NCBI GenBank assembly: GCA_050948785.1
Contig: JBMNEM010000001.1
Coordinates: 303,902-367,901 of the forward strand
Direction: 5' to 3'
DNA: 64,000 nucleotides
From: JAAZMI01 sp050948785
GTDB taxonomy: Bacteria > Bacillota > Dethiobacteria > DTU022 > UBA8154
Of the stretch, positions 1-8,184 are shown in pieces; the stretch's first letter is position 1; the number at the start of each line of letters is the position of its first letter. A program made the position numbers and the translations under genes. Below the pieces are notes generated by a model that was not told the origin of the DNA, searched no databases, and saw only the letters and a list, made by a program, of their open reading frames with translations.

Positions 1-220
1 TTTCCAGGGTTATCGTCCCCAGTTTTATTTCCGGACCACGGATGTCACCGGTTCGATTCAACTGCCGGAAGGTGTAGAGATGATCATGCCCGGTGACAAT
101 GTGAACATGGAAATAGAGCTGATTACACCGATCGCCATTGAGGCTGGCCTGCGTTTTGCCATTCGTGAGGGCGGCAGGACTGTCGGCGCCGGTGTGGTTA
201 CCTCCATTGTCGAGGAATAG
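1..220 (+). CDS. tuf: Elongation factor Tu, 3' end only (first tuf copy)
   Basis: The C-terminal 72 codons of EF-Tu, the GTPase that delivers aminoacyl-tRNA to the ribosome; the start lies before the window. The reading frame begins at base 2 and ends with TAG at 218-220. The 220 bases match 16615-16834 of the complete tuf copy except for two changes in one codon (ATC here, GTT there, Ile/Val). This is the beta-barrel domain III. A terminator follows at 257-285, so this copy ends its own transcription unit before rpmG. Near identity of the two copies suggests gene conversion. Confidence 0.97.
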   Translation, partial: FQGYRPQFYFRTTDVTGSIQLPEGVEMIMPGDNVNMEIELITPIAIEAGLRFAIREGGRTVGAGVVTSIVEE

Positions 221-256
221 TGAATTCATAACCAGAGCAGTTTTGGCTGGTGCTGG

Positions 257-285
257 AAAAAACCGGGGCAGAAGCTCCGGTTTTT
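257..285 (+). terminator. Rho-independent terminator after tuf
   Basis: Inverted repeat AAACCGG / CCGGTTT with a short loop, followed directly by a T run. It separates the first tuf gene from the rpmG-secE-nusG unit. Confidence 0.85.
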
Positions 286-424
286 GCAGGTACAAAAAGC
301 GCCTGGATTCATTCTTGGAAATTCGCCCGGTTTGCCCTATGGTAACTCTGGTCCTTCTTTTCAAAGTTGGGGCCAAGCCTAAAGTCAAGGCTAAAAATCA
401 TTTTCCGTGGCAGGTTTGTTTTTG

Positions 425-453
425 TTGACATTGTTAATGAACTGTGGTAAATT
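425..453 (+). promoter_or_regulatory. Sigma-A type promoter upstream of rpmG
   Basis: TTGACA at 425-430, exactly 17 bases, then TAAATT at 448-453. It lies 40 bases before the rpmG start and probably drives rpmG-secE-nusG-rplK-rplA. Confidence 0.75.
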
Positions 454-492
454 GAATTTCATGGTAACAGCGAGGTAAAGGAGTGCTGTCTG

Positions 493-642
493 ATGCGTGT
501 TAAAGTAACTCTGGCCTGCACTGATTGTAAGGAAAGAAACTATACTACGACAAAAAACAAAAGAACCAACTCTGATCGCCTGGAGTATAAAAAGTATTGT
601 CCCAGATGCGCTGCGCATACCCTCCACAAAGAAACAAAGTAA
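493..642 (+). CDS. rpmG: 50S ribosomal protein L33 (bL33)
   Basis: A 49-residue basic protein of the large ribosomal subunit. It has the two CxxC pairs (CTDC and CPRC) of the zinc-binding form of L33, and the usual length. ATG start after an AGGTAAAGG-type ribosome binding site. It is the first gene after the promoter at 425-453 and is followed by secE, the usual Firmicute order. Confidence 0.95.
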   Translation: MRVKVTLACTDCKERNYTTTKNKRTNSDRLEYKKYCPRCAAHTLHKETK

Positions 643-717
643 TGCCAAAATATAGGAAGGAATTCCTGACCGGCTGGTTGCAGGTATGGTAAACTACCTT
701 CTTTAAGGAGAATGAGT

Positions 718-912
718 ATGAGTTCTTACTTGAAAAAAGTACAGCGCTTCCTCCATGATATCAGAGTAGAGCTGAAAAAAGTAAACTGGCCAACCAAACA
801 TGAGCTGCTTGTTTTTACCAGCGTTGTGATTGCCGTTATTTTGGCTGTCGGTGTTTTTTTCTGGATACTTGATACCGGGTTTACTACAGCTTTAAAGTTG
901 GTTCTGAAATAA
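718..912 (+). CDS. secE: Preprotein translocase subunit SecE
   Basis: Small 64-residue SecE with one C-terminal membrane segment (about residues 33-55), preceded by the conserved amphipathic stretch with RVELKKVNWPTKHEL. It clamps SecY in the SecYEG export channel. Two in-frame ATGs exist at 712 and 718; AAGGAG ends at 710, so only the ATG at 718 has a normal 7-base spacing. It lies between rpmG and nusG as in most Firmicutes. Confidence 0.95.
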   Translation: MSSYLKKVQRFLHDIRVELKKVNWPTKHELLVFTSVVIAVILAVGVFFWILDTGFTTALKLVLK

Positions 913-940
913 ACTGGTTCTGAGATAATAATTTAGGTGA

Positions 941-974
941 GGAGGAGAAGAGGGAAGCGGTGCAGGCTTCCTCC
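941..974 (+). promoter_or_regulatory. Hairpin between the SD-like tract and the nusG start
   Basis: The purine tract GGAGGAGAAGAGGG (941-954) is the only Shine-Dalgarno-like sequence near nusG, yet it lies about 25-38 bases before the ATG at 979. GGAGG (941-945) can pair with CCTCC (970-974), and GGAAGC (953-958) with GCTTCC (966-971). The structure would either hide the tract or bring it close to the start codon. Confidence 0.45.
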
Positions 975-978
975 TTTT

Positions 979-1506
979 ATGGGTGAAAAAGGTTGGTATG
1001 TGATTCATACTTATGCCGGTTACGAAAACAAAGTAAAAACTAACCTGGATAAGCGTGTGGAATCAATGGAGATGCAGGACAAAATTTTCAAAGTGCTTGT
1101 GCCAATGGAGAAGGAAATTGAAATAAAAAATGGCCAGAGAAAAATTAATATGCGTAAGGTTTTTCCAGGCTATGTTTTAGTGGAAATGATTATGGAGGAC
1201 GATTCCTGGTATGTAGTGCGTAATACTCCGGGGGTAACCGGTTTTGTAGGTCCGGGCTCCAAGCCTATTCCTTTAAGTGAAAATGAAATAGAACATATTC
1301 TTAAACAAATGGGGCTGGGCGAAGCCAGACCCAAGCATGATTTTATTGTCAAGGAGCAAGTACGCGTGATCAGCGGTCCTTTTAATAATTTTATCGGTAC
1401 TATTGAAGAGATTCACCCGGAAAGGGGAAAGTTAAAGGTCAGTGTTTCGATGTTTGGACGGGAAACTCCTGTGGAACTAAATTTTGAACAGGTCGAAAAA
1501 TTCTAG
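979..1506 (+). CDS. nusG: Transcription termination/antitermination factor NusG
   Basis: A 175-residue NusG. The N-terminal NGN domain begins with GWYVIHTYAGYENKVK and holds the PGYVLVEM motif; the C-terminal KOW domain has VRVISGPFNNFIGTIEE. It binds RNA polymerase across the clamp and modulates pausing, termination and coupling to ribosomes. An upstream in-frame GTG at 937 would add 14 residues of arginine-rich sequence unlike the family, so the ATG at 979 is preferred although no Shine-Dalgarno lies at the usual distance (see the hairpin at 941-974). Confidence 0.96.
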   Translation: MGEKGWYVIHTYAGYENKVKTNLDKRVESMEMQDKIFKVLVPMEKEIEIKNGQRKINMRKVFPGYVLVEMIMEDDSWYVVRNTPGVTGFVGPGSKPIPLSENEIEHILKQMGLGEARPKHDFIVKEQVRVISGPFNNFIGTIEEIHPERGKLKVSVSMFGRETPVELNFEQVEKF

Positions 1507-1536
1507 TTCTGTTTGTAAAAAGAGGAGAGGTGCACA

Positions 1537-1968
1537 ATGGCCAAGGCTAAAAAGGTTATCGGGTTGATTAAGTTGCAAATTCCTGCCGGGAAGGCGACGC
1601 CGGCCCCGCCTGTAGGGCCTGCATTGGGACAACACGGTGTCAATATTATGGCTTTTTGTAAGGAATTTAATGAAAAAACTGCCGCGGATGCGGGACTGAT
1701 CATTCCTGTGGAGATATCTGTTTTTGAGGATCGTTCCTTTACCTTTGTAACCAAGACACCGCCGGCAGCAGTGCTTCTGAAAAAAGCTTTAAACATTGAA
1801 AAAGGCTCCGGGGAGCCCAATAAAGTTAAAGTGGCGACTATTTCCCGGGATAAAGTACGGGAAATTGCGCGTCAAAAACTTGCAGATCTGAATGCTTCTG
1901 ATTTGGATGCTGCGACAAAGATTATTGAAGGAACGGCACGGAGTATGGGTATTAATGTAGAAAGGTAA
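1537..1968 (+). CDS. rplK: 50S ribosomal protein L11 (uL11)
   Basis: A 143-residue L11 with the proline-rich N-terminal segment (IPAGKATPAPPVGPALGQHG) and the C-terminal rRNA-binding domain ending SMGIN. It forms the GTPase-associated centre with 23S rRNA and L10. ATG start after AGAGGAGAGG. It lies between nusG and rplA, 30 bases after nusG. Confidence 0.97.
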   Translation: MAKAKKVIGLIKLQIPAGKATPAPPVGPALGQHGVNIMAFCKEFNEKTAADAGLIIPVEISVFEDRSFTFVTKTPPAAVLLKKALNIEKGSGEPNKVKVATISRDKVREIARQKLADLNASDLDAATKIIEGTARSMGINVER

Positions 1969-2021
1969 TTTAATCGGGTGTGGGAGGAATATGATTATTT
2001 CGTTTGAACCACAGGGAGGTT

Positions 2022-2738
2022 ATGAAATTGTCGAAGCATGGGAAAAAATACATTGAAGCAAAAAAGAAAATCGATCGCAACCATTATTATGATTCCGCGG
2101 AGGCTTTTGCCTTAATTAAGGAGATTGCCGATGCTTCTTTTGATGAAACTGTGGAGCTGGCCGTTAAATTGGGGGTAAACCCCAAGCATGCCGATCAGCA
2201 GGTCAGAGGCGCTGTTGTATTGCCCAACGGGACGGGAAAAGATGTCAAGGTGATTGTTTTTGCCAAGGGAGAAAAACTAAAAGAAGCTGAAGAGGCTGGA
2301 GCAGATGTGATTGGTGGCGAGGATCTGGCAGAAAAAATCCAGGGTGGATGGCTGGATTTTGATGTTGCTGTGGCAACACCTGATATTATGGGTGTTGTGG
2401 GCAAATTGGGCCGTATCTTAGGCCCGCGGGGTCTGATGCCCAACCCCAAGACTGGAACAGTGACTTTTGATCTCAGCCGGGCCATTGAGGAGATTAAGAT
2501 GGGAAAGGTTGAATACCGCACGGATAAGGCCGGAAACATCCATGCTCCTCTGGGTAAAGTGTCTTTTGCCCCGGAGAAACTGTTGGAAAACTTTTATACT
2601 GTGATTGAAGCATTGATTAAAGCCCGGCCGGCAGCGGCCAAAGGGCAGTACCTCCGGAGCGTTACCATCAGCACAACGATGGGCCCGGGTATTAAAATAA
2701 ATGCGTTAAAAGCTGCTGCCTTGGGTAAAACAACCTAA
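2022..2738 (+). CDS. rplA: 50S ribosomal protein L1 (uL1)
   Basis: A 238-residue L1, a component of the mobile L1 stalk. It shows the conserved GRILGPRGLMPNPKTGTV segment. An upstream in-frame ATG at 2004 would add six residues, but AGGGAGG lies just before the ATG at 2022 and MKLSKHGKKY is the normal N-terminus. The L10 leader and its attenuator follow. Confidence 0.97.
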   Translation: MKLSKHGKKYIEAKKKIDRNHYYDSAEAFALIKEIADASFDETVELAVKLGVNPKHADQQVRGAVVLPNGTGKDVKVIVFAKGEKLKEAEEAGADVIGGEDLAEKIQGGWLDFDVAVATPDIMGVVGKLGRILGPRGLMPNPKTGTVTFDLSRAIEEIKMGKVEYRTDKAGNIHAPLGKVSFAPEKLLENFYTVIEALIKARPAAAKGQYLRSVTISTTMGPGIKINALKAAALGKTT

Positions 2739-2829
2739 AAACCGCTCTCAGCATCCGAGTGTGATCAATTGGGCCGGAAAACTGACCCGGATAATGAAAA
2801 ATTAAATGAAAATTAACGTCAAGTTAGTT

Positions 2830-2950
2830 ACTGGTTACCGCAGAAAGCAGGTGTTTTTACTTAATGGCTCCGCCGCCTGCCGAGGTAAAAGTACTTAATA
2901 TTTTATCTAAGTACCTCTTGCATTCTGCGGAGGTATTTTGTTTTTTATCC
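2830..2950 (+). promoter_or_regulatory. L10 leader with attenuator (autoregulation of rplJL)
   Basis: The 230-base gap between rplA and rplJ holds the typical Firmicute L10 leader. GTTACCGCAGAAAGCAGGTG (2835-2854) and CCTGCCGAGGTAA can pair into the L10-binding stem region. TACCTC (2912-2917) pairs with GAGGTA (2930-2935), followed by TTTTGTTTTTT, which forms an attenuator just before the rplJ ribosome binding site. In this family excess L10(L12)4 binds the leader and represses rplJL; that is family knowledge, the pairing is seen. Confidence 0.8.
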
Positions 2951-2970
2951 AACTAAAGGAGGTGAGAGGG

Positions 2971-3495
2971 GTGGGCAGCCGTAAATTAAAGGAAAAAAAG
3001 GTGGAGGAGATTAAAACTAACCTCCAGGATTCCAAAGTTATTGTTTTAACCGATTATAGAGGATTGACCGTCACGGAGATCAACGAATTGCGCCGTATAT
3101 TGAAAGAAGAAGGGGTGCAGTACAAGGTAGTTAAAAATACCCTTACCCGCCTGGCTGTACGGGAGCTGGGCCTGAATGGTCTGGAACCTTATCTGCAGGG
3201 CCCCACGGCCATAGCCTATGGTTACGATGATCCCGTTGTACCTGTGAAGCTGCTGGTTAAATTTTCCAGAGGGAATGAGCATCTGGAGATTAAAGGGGGC
3301 TTCCTGGAAAAAGATATTCTCAATGAAGAAGAGCTGCGTCAGATCGCCAGGCTTCCTTCAAGGGATGTTCTGCTGGCTAAAACTCTGGCTTGCTTCCAGG
3401 CACCGTTGGCCGGGATGTTAAGTGTTTTACAGGGGAATATGCGCAACCTGGTTTCTGTTCTTCATGCTATTGGGGAACAGAAGGAAGGCGCTTAA
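2971..3495 (+). CDS. rplJ: 50S ribosomal protein L10 (uL10)
   Basis: A 174-residue L10, the base of the L7/L12 stalk. The N-terminal part (VVLTDYRGLTVTEINELR, then VVKNTLTRLA) binds rRNA and the C-terminal helix binds L12 dimers. The GTG at 2971 is chosen because AAAGGAGG ends 8 bases before it; the longer frame from 2938 starts inside the attenuator. It is followed by rplL. Confidence 0.96.
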   Translation: MGSRKLKEKKVEEIKTNLQDSKVIVLTDYRGLTVTEINELRRILKEEGVQYKVVKNTLTRLAVRELGLNGLEPYLQGPTAIAYGYDDPVVPVKLLVKFSRGNEHLEIKGGFLEKDILNEEELRQIARLPSRDVLLAKTLACFQAPLAGMLSVLQGNMRNLVSVLHAIGEQKEGA

Positions 3496-3570
3496 CAAGG
3501 AGAAAAGAACAGCGAACGGCGGAGAAGACATTTACATTTATCGTAATATAAAAATTAAGGGGGAAAAATG

Positions 3571-3951
3571 ATGTCCAAGGTTCAAGAAATATTGGAAATG
3601 GTTAAAGGCATGACCGTTTTAGAACTATCCGAGCTGGTGAAAGCTTTTGAGGAAGAGTTTGGTGTCAGTGCTGCTGCACCGGTAGCCGTGGCAGCCCCTG
3701 GAGCGGCGGACGCCGGAGAGGCGGCTCCCCAGGAGGAACAAACCGAATTTGATGTAATCCTGACCGGGCCCGGTGAAAAGAAAATCCAGGTCATCAAGGT
3801 TGTCCGTGAAATTACCGCTTTAGGCCTGAAAGAAGCCAAGGCACTTGTGGACGAGGCACCTAAACCAGTGAAAGAAAAGGTCAGTAAGGAAGAAGCCGAA
3901 GCGGTTAAAGCCAAATTGGAGGAGGCAGGGGGAAGTGTCGAGATAAAATAA
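3571..3951 (+). CDS. rplL: 50S ribosomal protein L7/L12 (bL12)
   Basis: A 126-residue L12 with an N-terminal dimerisation helix, an Ala/Pro/Gly-rich hinge (about residues 38-55) and a C-terminal factor-binding domain (EKKIQVIKVVREITALGLKEAK). Two ATGs at 3568 and 3571; the second has better spacing from AAGGGGG. A terminator follows at 4059-4099. Confidence 0.97.
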   Translation: MSKVQEILEMVKGMTVLELSELVKAFEEEFGVSAAAPVAVAAPGAADAGEAAPQEEQTEFDVILTGPGEKKIQVIKVVREITALGLKEAKALVDEAPKPVKEKVSKEEAEAVKAKLEEAGGSVEIK

Positions 3952-4058
3952 CGGCAGTCCTTGCAGTTTTACGTATACACAGGCCGGGCAGCTTTTTAAA
4001 ATTGTTTTTTTGTGTTCTACAGAGTAGAGTTTCCGGCTGGACTGTGAAACATTTTAGT

Positions 4059-4099
4059 TGCGGGTGATGGATGGTTTTCCAGCTCCCGCATAATTTTTT
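4059..4099 (+). terminator. Terminator between rplL and rpoB
   Basis: TGCGGG (4059-4064) pairs with CCCGCA (4085-4090) around a 20-base loop, followed by TAATTTTTTA. It partly isolates rplJL from rpoBC. Confidence 0.65.
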
Positions 4100-4110
4100 A
4101 GTTTAAGTTC

Positions 4111-4139
4111 TTGACTCTGCCATCGGATTGTGATATTAT
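4111..4139 (+). promoter_or_regulatory. Promoter for rpoBC
   Basis: TTGACT at 4111-4116, 17 bases, then TATTAT at 4134-4139. It lies about 280 bases before rpoB, giving a long untranslated leader. Confidence 0.7.
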
Positions 4140-4267
4140 TGTTAAATGCGTAAAGAAATCAGTGCTCTTGGATAAAATTTTAGATAAAACCATTCATACC
4201 GTTCATCATTCATCCTCGATTTGGAATCATCTACTTAGTTTGGCAATCTAATGTATCAAATTGTAAG

Positions 4268-4340
4268 AAATGCCGCATATTTACAGGTATAATTTCCTTT
4301 TTAGTGGTTAAAACTAGTTGAATGCGGCATTCATTTTTTA
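4268..4340 (+). terminator. Possible attenuator in the rpoB leader
   Basis: ATGCCGCAT (4270-4278) and ATGCGGCAT (4322-4330) form a 9-bp stem with a loop of about 43 bases, followed by TCATTTTTTATTTT. Sited between the promoter at 4111 and the rpoB start, it looks like a terminator or attenuator. The rest of the 467-base gap from 3952 holds only this, the promoter and the terminator at 4059. Confidence 0.55.
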
Positions 4341-4418
4341 TTTTAATTTTTTAGGCAAAGGTAAATTCTTTCTTAAATTCTCCTAGTTAAAAAAATAAAC
4401 CGGGGGAGTGGTTTTTTT

Positions 4419-7400
4419 ATGTTTACGGAGGTTGTGGCGGGGAAGAGGAAAAGAAGGAGTTACGCCCATATCAGTGAGATCTTGGAACTTGCCGATCTTA
4501 TTGAAATCCAAAAGACCTCTTACCGCTGGTTTTTGGAAGAAGGGTTGCGCGAAGTTTTTAGAGATATTTCCCCAATTAAAGACTTTACGCAAAACCTGGT
4601 TCTGGAATTTATCGATTATTCTTTGGGGGAGCCAAAGTATTCTGTGGAGGAATGTAAGGAAAGGGATGCCACCTATGCCGTCCCGTTAAAAGTACGCATC
4701 AGGCTTGTCAACCGTGAGACAGGCGAGGTAAAGGAACAGGAAGTTTTTATGGGCGATTTTCCGCTCATGACCCAAAATGGCACTTTTGTGATTAATGGGG
4801 CCGAACGGGTAGTTGTCAGCCAGTTGGTTCGTTCTCCAGGAGTTTATTTCAATAGCCAGCTCTTTAACGGCAAATACCTTTTCACAGGAACGATCATTCC
4901 CAATAGGGGCGCTTGGCTGGAATTTGAAGTGGATGCCAATGATATTCTCTGGGTGAAGGTGGACCGTACCCGCAAAATACCTGTGACGACCTTGTTGCGT
5001 GCTTTAGGGTATGGTACTGTCAATGAAATCATGGAACTTTATGACGGTGATGCGCGTATCCTTACAACACTGGAAAAAGATCATACGGATTCACAAGAGG
5101 ATGCTTTGCTGGAGATTTATAAGCGCTTAAGGCCGGGAGAGCCCTTGAATCTGGAAAATGCCCGTAATCTTTTTGAATCGCTCTTTTTTGATTCCAAACG
5201 TTATGATTTTGCCCGGGTTGGCCGTTATAAAGTCAATAAGAAACTGTCTTTAAGAGGAAGGGTGTCCCATGCTCTGGCAGAAGATCTTCTTAATCCCGAT
5301 AACGGTGAAACAATTGCCACCAAGGGAACGATAGTCGATGCGGCGCTTTATAAACAGATACAGGAACGCCGTATTTGCAGGGTGAAGGTTACTAATGCGG
5401 AGGGCAAATCCTGTCTGGTGCTCAGTAACGGTGATATTCCGCTGCAGATCAAGCATATGACCAAAGAAGATATTATGGCGACGGTCGGCTATATTTTAAA
5501 CCTTATGGACGGACTGGCCGGTCCGGATGATATCGACCATCTTGGAAACAGGCGCCTGCGCAGTGTAGGTGAACTTTTACAAAACCAGTTTCGTATCGGG
5601 CTTTCACGTATGGAAAGGGTTGTCCGGGAGAGGATGACTATTCAGGATGTTGAAGCGATTACTCCGCAGGCTTTGATTAATATCCGGCCGGTGATTGCTG
5701 CGGTCAAGGAATTTTTCGGCAGCAGCCAGCTTTCCCAGTTCATGGATCAGACCAATCCCCTGGCGGAACTGACGCATAAGAGACGCCTTAGCGCCCTGGG
5801 GCCCGGAGGCCTCAGCCGGGAGCGGGCCGGTTTTGAAGTGCGCGATGTCCATCACTCTCACTATGGCAGAATGTGCCCCATCGAGACCCCCGAAGGTCCC
5901 AATATCGGTTTGATTGGTTCTCTCAGCACTTATGCCGGTATTAATGAATTTGGCTTTATTGAAACCCCTTATCGCCGTGTGGATAAAGAAAATAAAATTG
6001 TTACTGATGAAGTTGTTTACCTGACAGCCGATGATGAAGATGAGTTTATCATTGCCCAGGCTAACGCTCCTCTGGATGAAGAAGGGTATTTTCTAACCGA
6101 AAGGGTAACCTCTCGTTTGAGAAAAGATACGGTGTTGGTGCCTCCTTCCGAGGTGGATTATATGGATGTTTCCCCCAAGCAGCTTGTGAGCGTGGCGACT
6201 GCTTTGATCCCTTTCCTGGAAAACGATGATGCGAACAGGGCTTTAATGGGTTCAAACATGCAGCGCCAAGCGGTTCCTTTGTTGAGATCGGAAGCCCCTT
6301 TGATCGGTACCGGCCTGGAATTTAAAGCAGCTCAGGATTCCGGCGTCATGATTATCGCGGAAAATGCCGGTGAAGTTGTTTATGTTTCCAGTACGGAGAT
6401 CGTGATCAGGCGCCAGGAAGATCCTGAAGGCGACAATAGAATTATTGATGGACGCTCCAGGGAAGTTTTTCCGGATCAAGACAGGCGTTATCCTTTTAAA
6501 GGTTGCGATATTTATTGTTTGCAAAAATTTAAACGTTCCAATCAGGGCACTTGCATGAACCAAAAACCCATTGTTAAAAAGGGCCAAAGTGTCACTCAAG
6601 GCGAGATTATCGCTGACGGGCCGAGCACCGATCAGGGTGAATTGGCTTTGGGGCGTAATATCCTTGTTGCTTTTATGCCTTGGGAAGGTTATAACTATGA
6701 AGACGCCATATTGATCAGTGAAAAACTGGTTAAAGAGGATATTTTTACTTCCATTCATATTGAAGAATACGAAGCAGAAGCCAGGGACACCAAGCTGGGC
6801 CCCGAGGAGATCACCAGGGATATACCCAACGTCGGGGAAGATGCTTTGAAAGACCTGGATGAAAGAGGCATTATCAGGATTGGTGCCGAGGTGCACTCCG
6901 GTGATATTCTCGTGGGTAAGGTAACGCCCAAAGGTGAAACGGAGCTTACTGCTGAAGAAAGGCTTCTCCGGGCTATTTTTGGCGAGAAAGCCCGGGAAGT
7001 CCGGGATACTTCCTTAAGGGTGCCTCACGGAGAGTACGGTATGATTGTTGATGTGAAGGTGTTTTCCCGGGAGGCCGGCGATGAACTTTCGCCCGGTGTA
7101 AATCAGCTGGTGAGGGTTTATATCGCCCAGAAAAGGAAAATCTCTGAAGGGGATAAAATGGCGGGTCGCCACGGCAATAAGGGTGTTGTTTCGCAGATCA
7201 TTCCGGAAGAGGATATGCCTTATCTGCCTGACGGTACTCCCGTGGAGATTGTACTCAACCCCCTGGGAGTGCCTTCCCGGATGAACGTTGGACAGGTACT
7301 GGAAACGCACCTGGGTTGGGTGGCTAAAACTTTGGGGGTGCATATCGCTTCGCCGGTTTTTGATGGGGCTAATGAGGAGGATATCTACCAAGGTTTTATA

Positions 7401-8144
7401 GAGGCTTCTTTACCTGTCAACGGCAAAACAATTTTAAGGGATGGGCGTACAGGTGAACCTTTTGATAACGAAATTACTGTCGGTTATCTTTATATGCTCA
7501 AACTGGCTCACCTGGTGGACGATAAAATACATGCCCGTTCGACAGGCCCTTACTCCCTTGTGACTCAGCAGCCCTTGGGCGGCAAGGCCCAGTTCGGCGG
7601 CCAGAGATTCGGGGAGATGGAGGTTTGGGCCTTGGAAGCCTACGGGGCGGCCTATACACTGCAGGAAATTCTCACTGTCAAATCAGATGATGTTATCGGG
7701 CGAGTCAAGACGTATGAAGCAATTGTCAAAGGAGATAATATTCCGGAACCCGGTGTTCCTGAATCTTTTAAAGTTTTGATCAAGGAACTGCAAAGCCTGG
7801 GATTAAATGTCCGGGTTTTAAGCGAAGAGGCCGGAGAGGTTCCCATCCGCGAGGATGAAGAGGAAAGCGAGTATCTTCTCGATGTAAATATTGAAGGGCC
7901 GGAGGAAGAAGAGGAAGAAGAAACGGAACCCCCGGAACAAGAAGAGGAATTTGAAAAGGTGCTTTTAGCAAGTGAGGAGAAATCGGAAGAGGTATCATTG
8001 GATGCCATGGATTACAACAAAGACGGCAATTTGGCTGAGACAGAAGAAGAGAATATTTTGGGTTCTGAAATGGATGAAGAAAGATTAAAACATGATAAAA
8101 CGCTCCGGCGTTTGAATATGGAGGGGGAAGAGAATTTACTCTAA
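4419..8144 (+). CDS. rpoB: DNA-directed RNA polymerase beta subunit
   Basis: A 1241-residue beta subunit with the family landmarks: the rifampicin-pocket region (FFGSSQLSQFMDQTNPLAEL and LSALGPGGLSRERAG), MPWEGYNYEDAILIS, and GDKMAGRHGNKGV near the active site. The C-terminus has an extra acidic tail of about 80 residues rich in Glu after the conserved clamp-anchor region, longer than in Bacillus. ATG start after GGGGGAG. It is followed by rpoC with a 40-base gap, and is probably transcribed from the promoter at 4111. Confidence 0.98.
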   Translation: MFTEVVAGKRKRRSYAHISEILELADLIEIQKTSYRWFLEEGLREVFRDISPIKDFTQNLVLEFIDYSLGEPKYSVEECKERDATYAVPLKVRIRLVNRETGEVKEQEVFMGDFPLMTQNGTFVINGAERVVVSQLVRSPGVYFNSQLFNGKYLFTGTIIPNRGAWLEFEVDANDILWVKVDRTRKIPVTTLLRALGYGTVNEIMELYDGDARILTTLEKDHTDSQEDALLEIYKRLRPGEPLNLENARNLFESLFFDSKRYDFARVGRYKVNKKLSLRGRVSHALAEDLLNPDNGETIATKGTIVDAALYKQIQERRICRVKVTNAEGKSCLVLSNGDIPLQIKHMTKEDIMATVGYILNLMDGLAGPDDIDHLGNRRLRSVGELLQNQFRIGLSRMERVVRERMTIQDVEAITPQALINIRPVIAAVKEFFGSSQLSQFMDQTNPLAELTHKRRLSALGPGGLSRERAGFEVRDVHHSHYGRMCPIETPEGPNIGLIGSLSTYAGINEFGFIETPYRRVDKENKIVTDEVVYLTADDEDEFIIAQANAPLDEEGYFLTERVTSRLRKDTVLVPPSEVDYMDVSPKQLVSVATALIPFLENDDANRALMGSNMQRQAVPLLRSEAPLIGTGLEFKAAQDSGVMIIAENAGEVVYVSSTEIVIRRQEDPEGDNRIIDGRSREVFPDQDRRYPFKGCDIYCLQKFKRSNQGTCMNQKPIVKKGQSVTQGEIIADGPSTDQGELALGRNILVAFMPWEGYNYEDAILISEKLVKEDIFTSIHIEEYEAEARDTKLGPEEITRDIPNVGEDALKDLDERGIIRIGAEVHSGDILVGKVTPKGETELTAEERLLRAIFGEKAREVRDTSLRVPHGEYGMIVDVKVFSREAGDELSPGVNQLVRVYIAQKRKISEGDKMAGRHGNKGVVSQIIPEEDMPYLPDGTPVEIVLNPLGVPSRMNVGQVLETHLGWVAKTLGVHIASPVFDGANEEDIYQGFIEASLPVNGKTILRDGRTGEPFDNEITVGYLYMLKLAHLVDDKIHARSTGPYSLVTQQPLGGKAQFGGQRFGEMEVWALEAYGAAYTLQEILTVKSDDVIGRVKTYEAIVKGDNIPEPGVPESFKVLIKELQSLGLNVRVLSEEAGEVPIREDEEESEYLLDVNIEGPEEEEEEETEPPEQEEEFEKVLLASEEKSEEVSLDAMDYNKDGNLAETEEENILGSEMDEERLKHDKTLRRLNMEGEENLL

Positions 8145-8184
8145 GAAGACACCAACAGCTATTTCGGAAGGGGGAAATAAATCC

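Noticed and set aside
138..648. Open frames overlapping the end of tuf and the reverse strand of rpmG
   Set aside because: They are shadows of tuf and rpmG and run through the terminator at 257-285.
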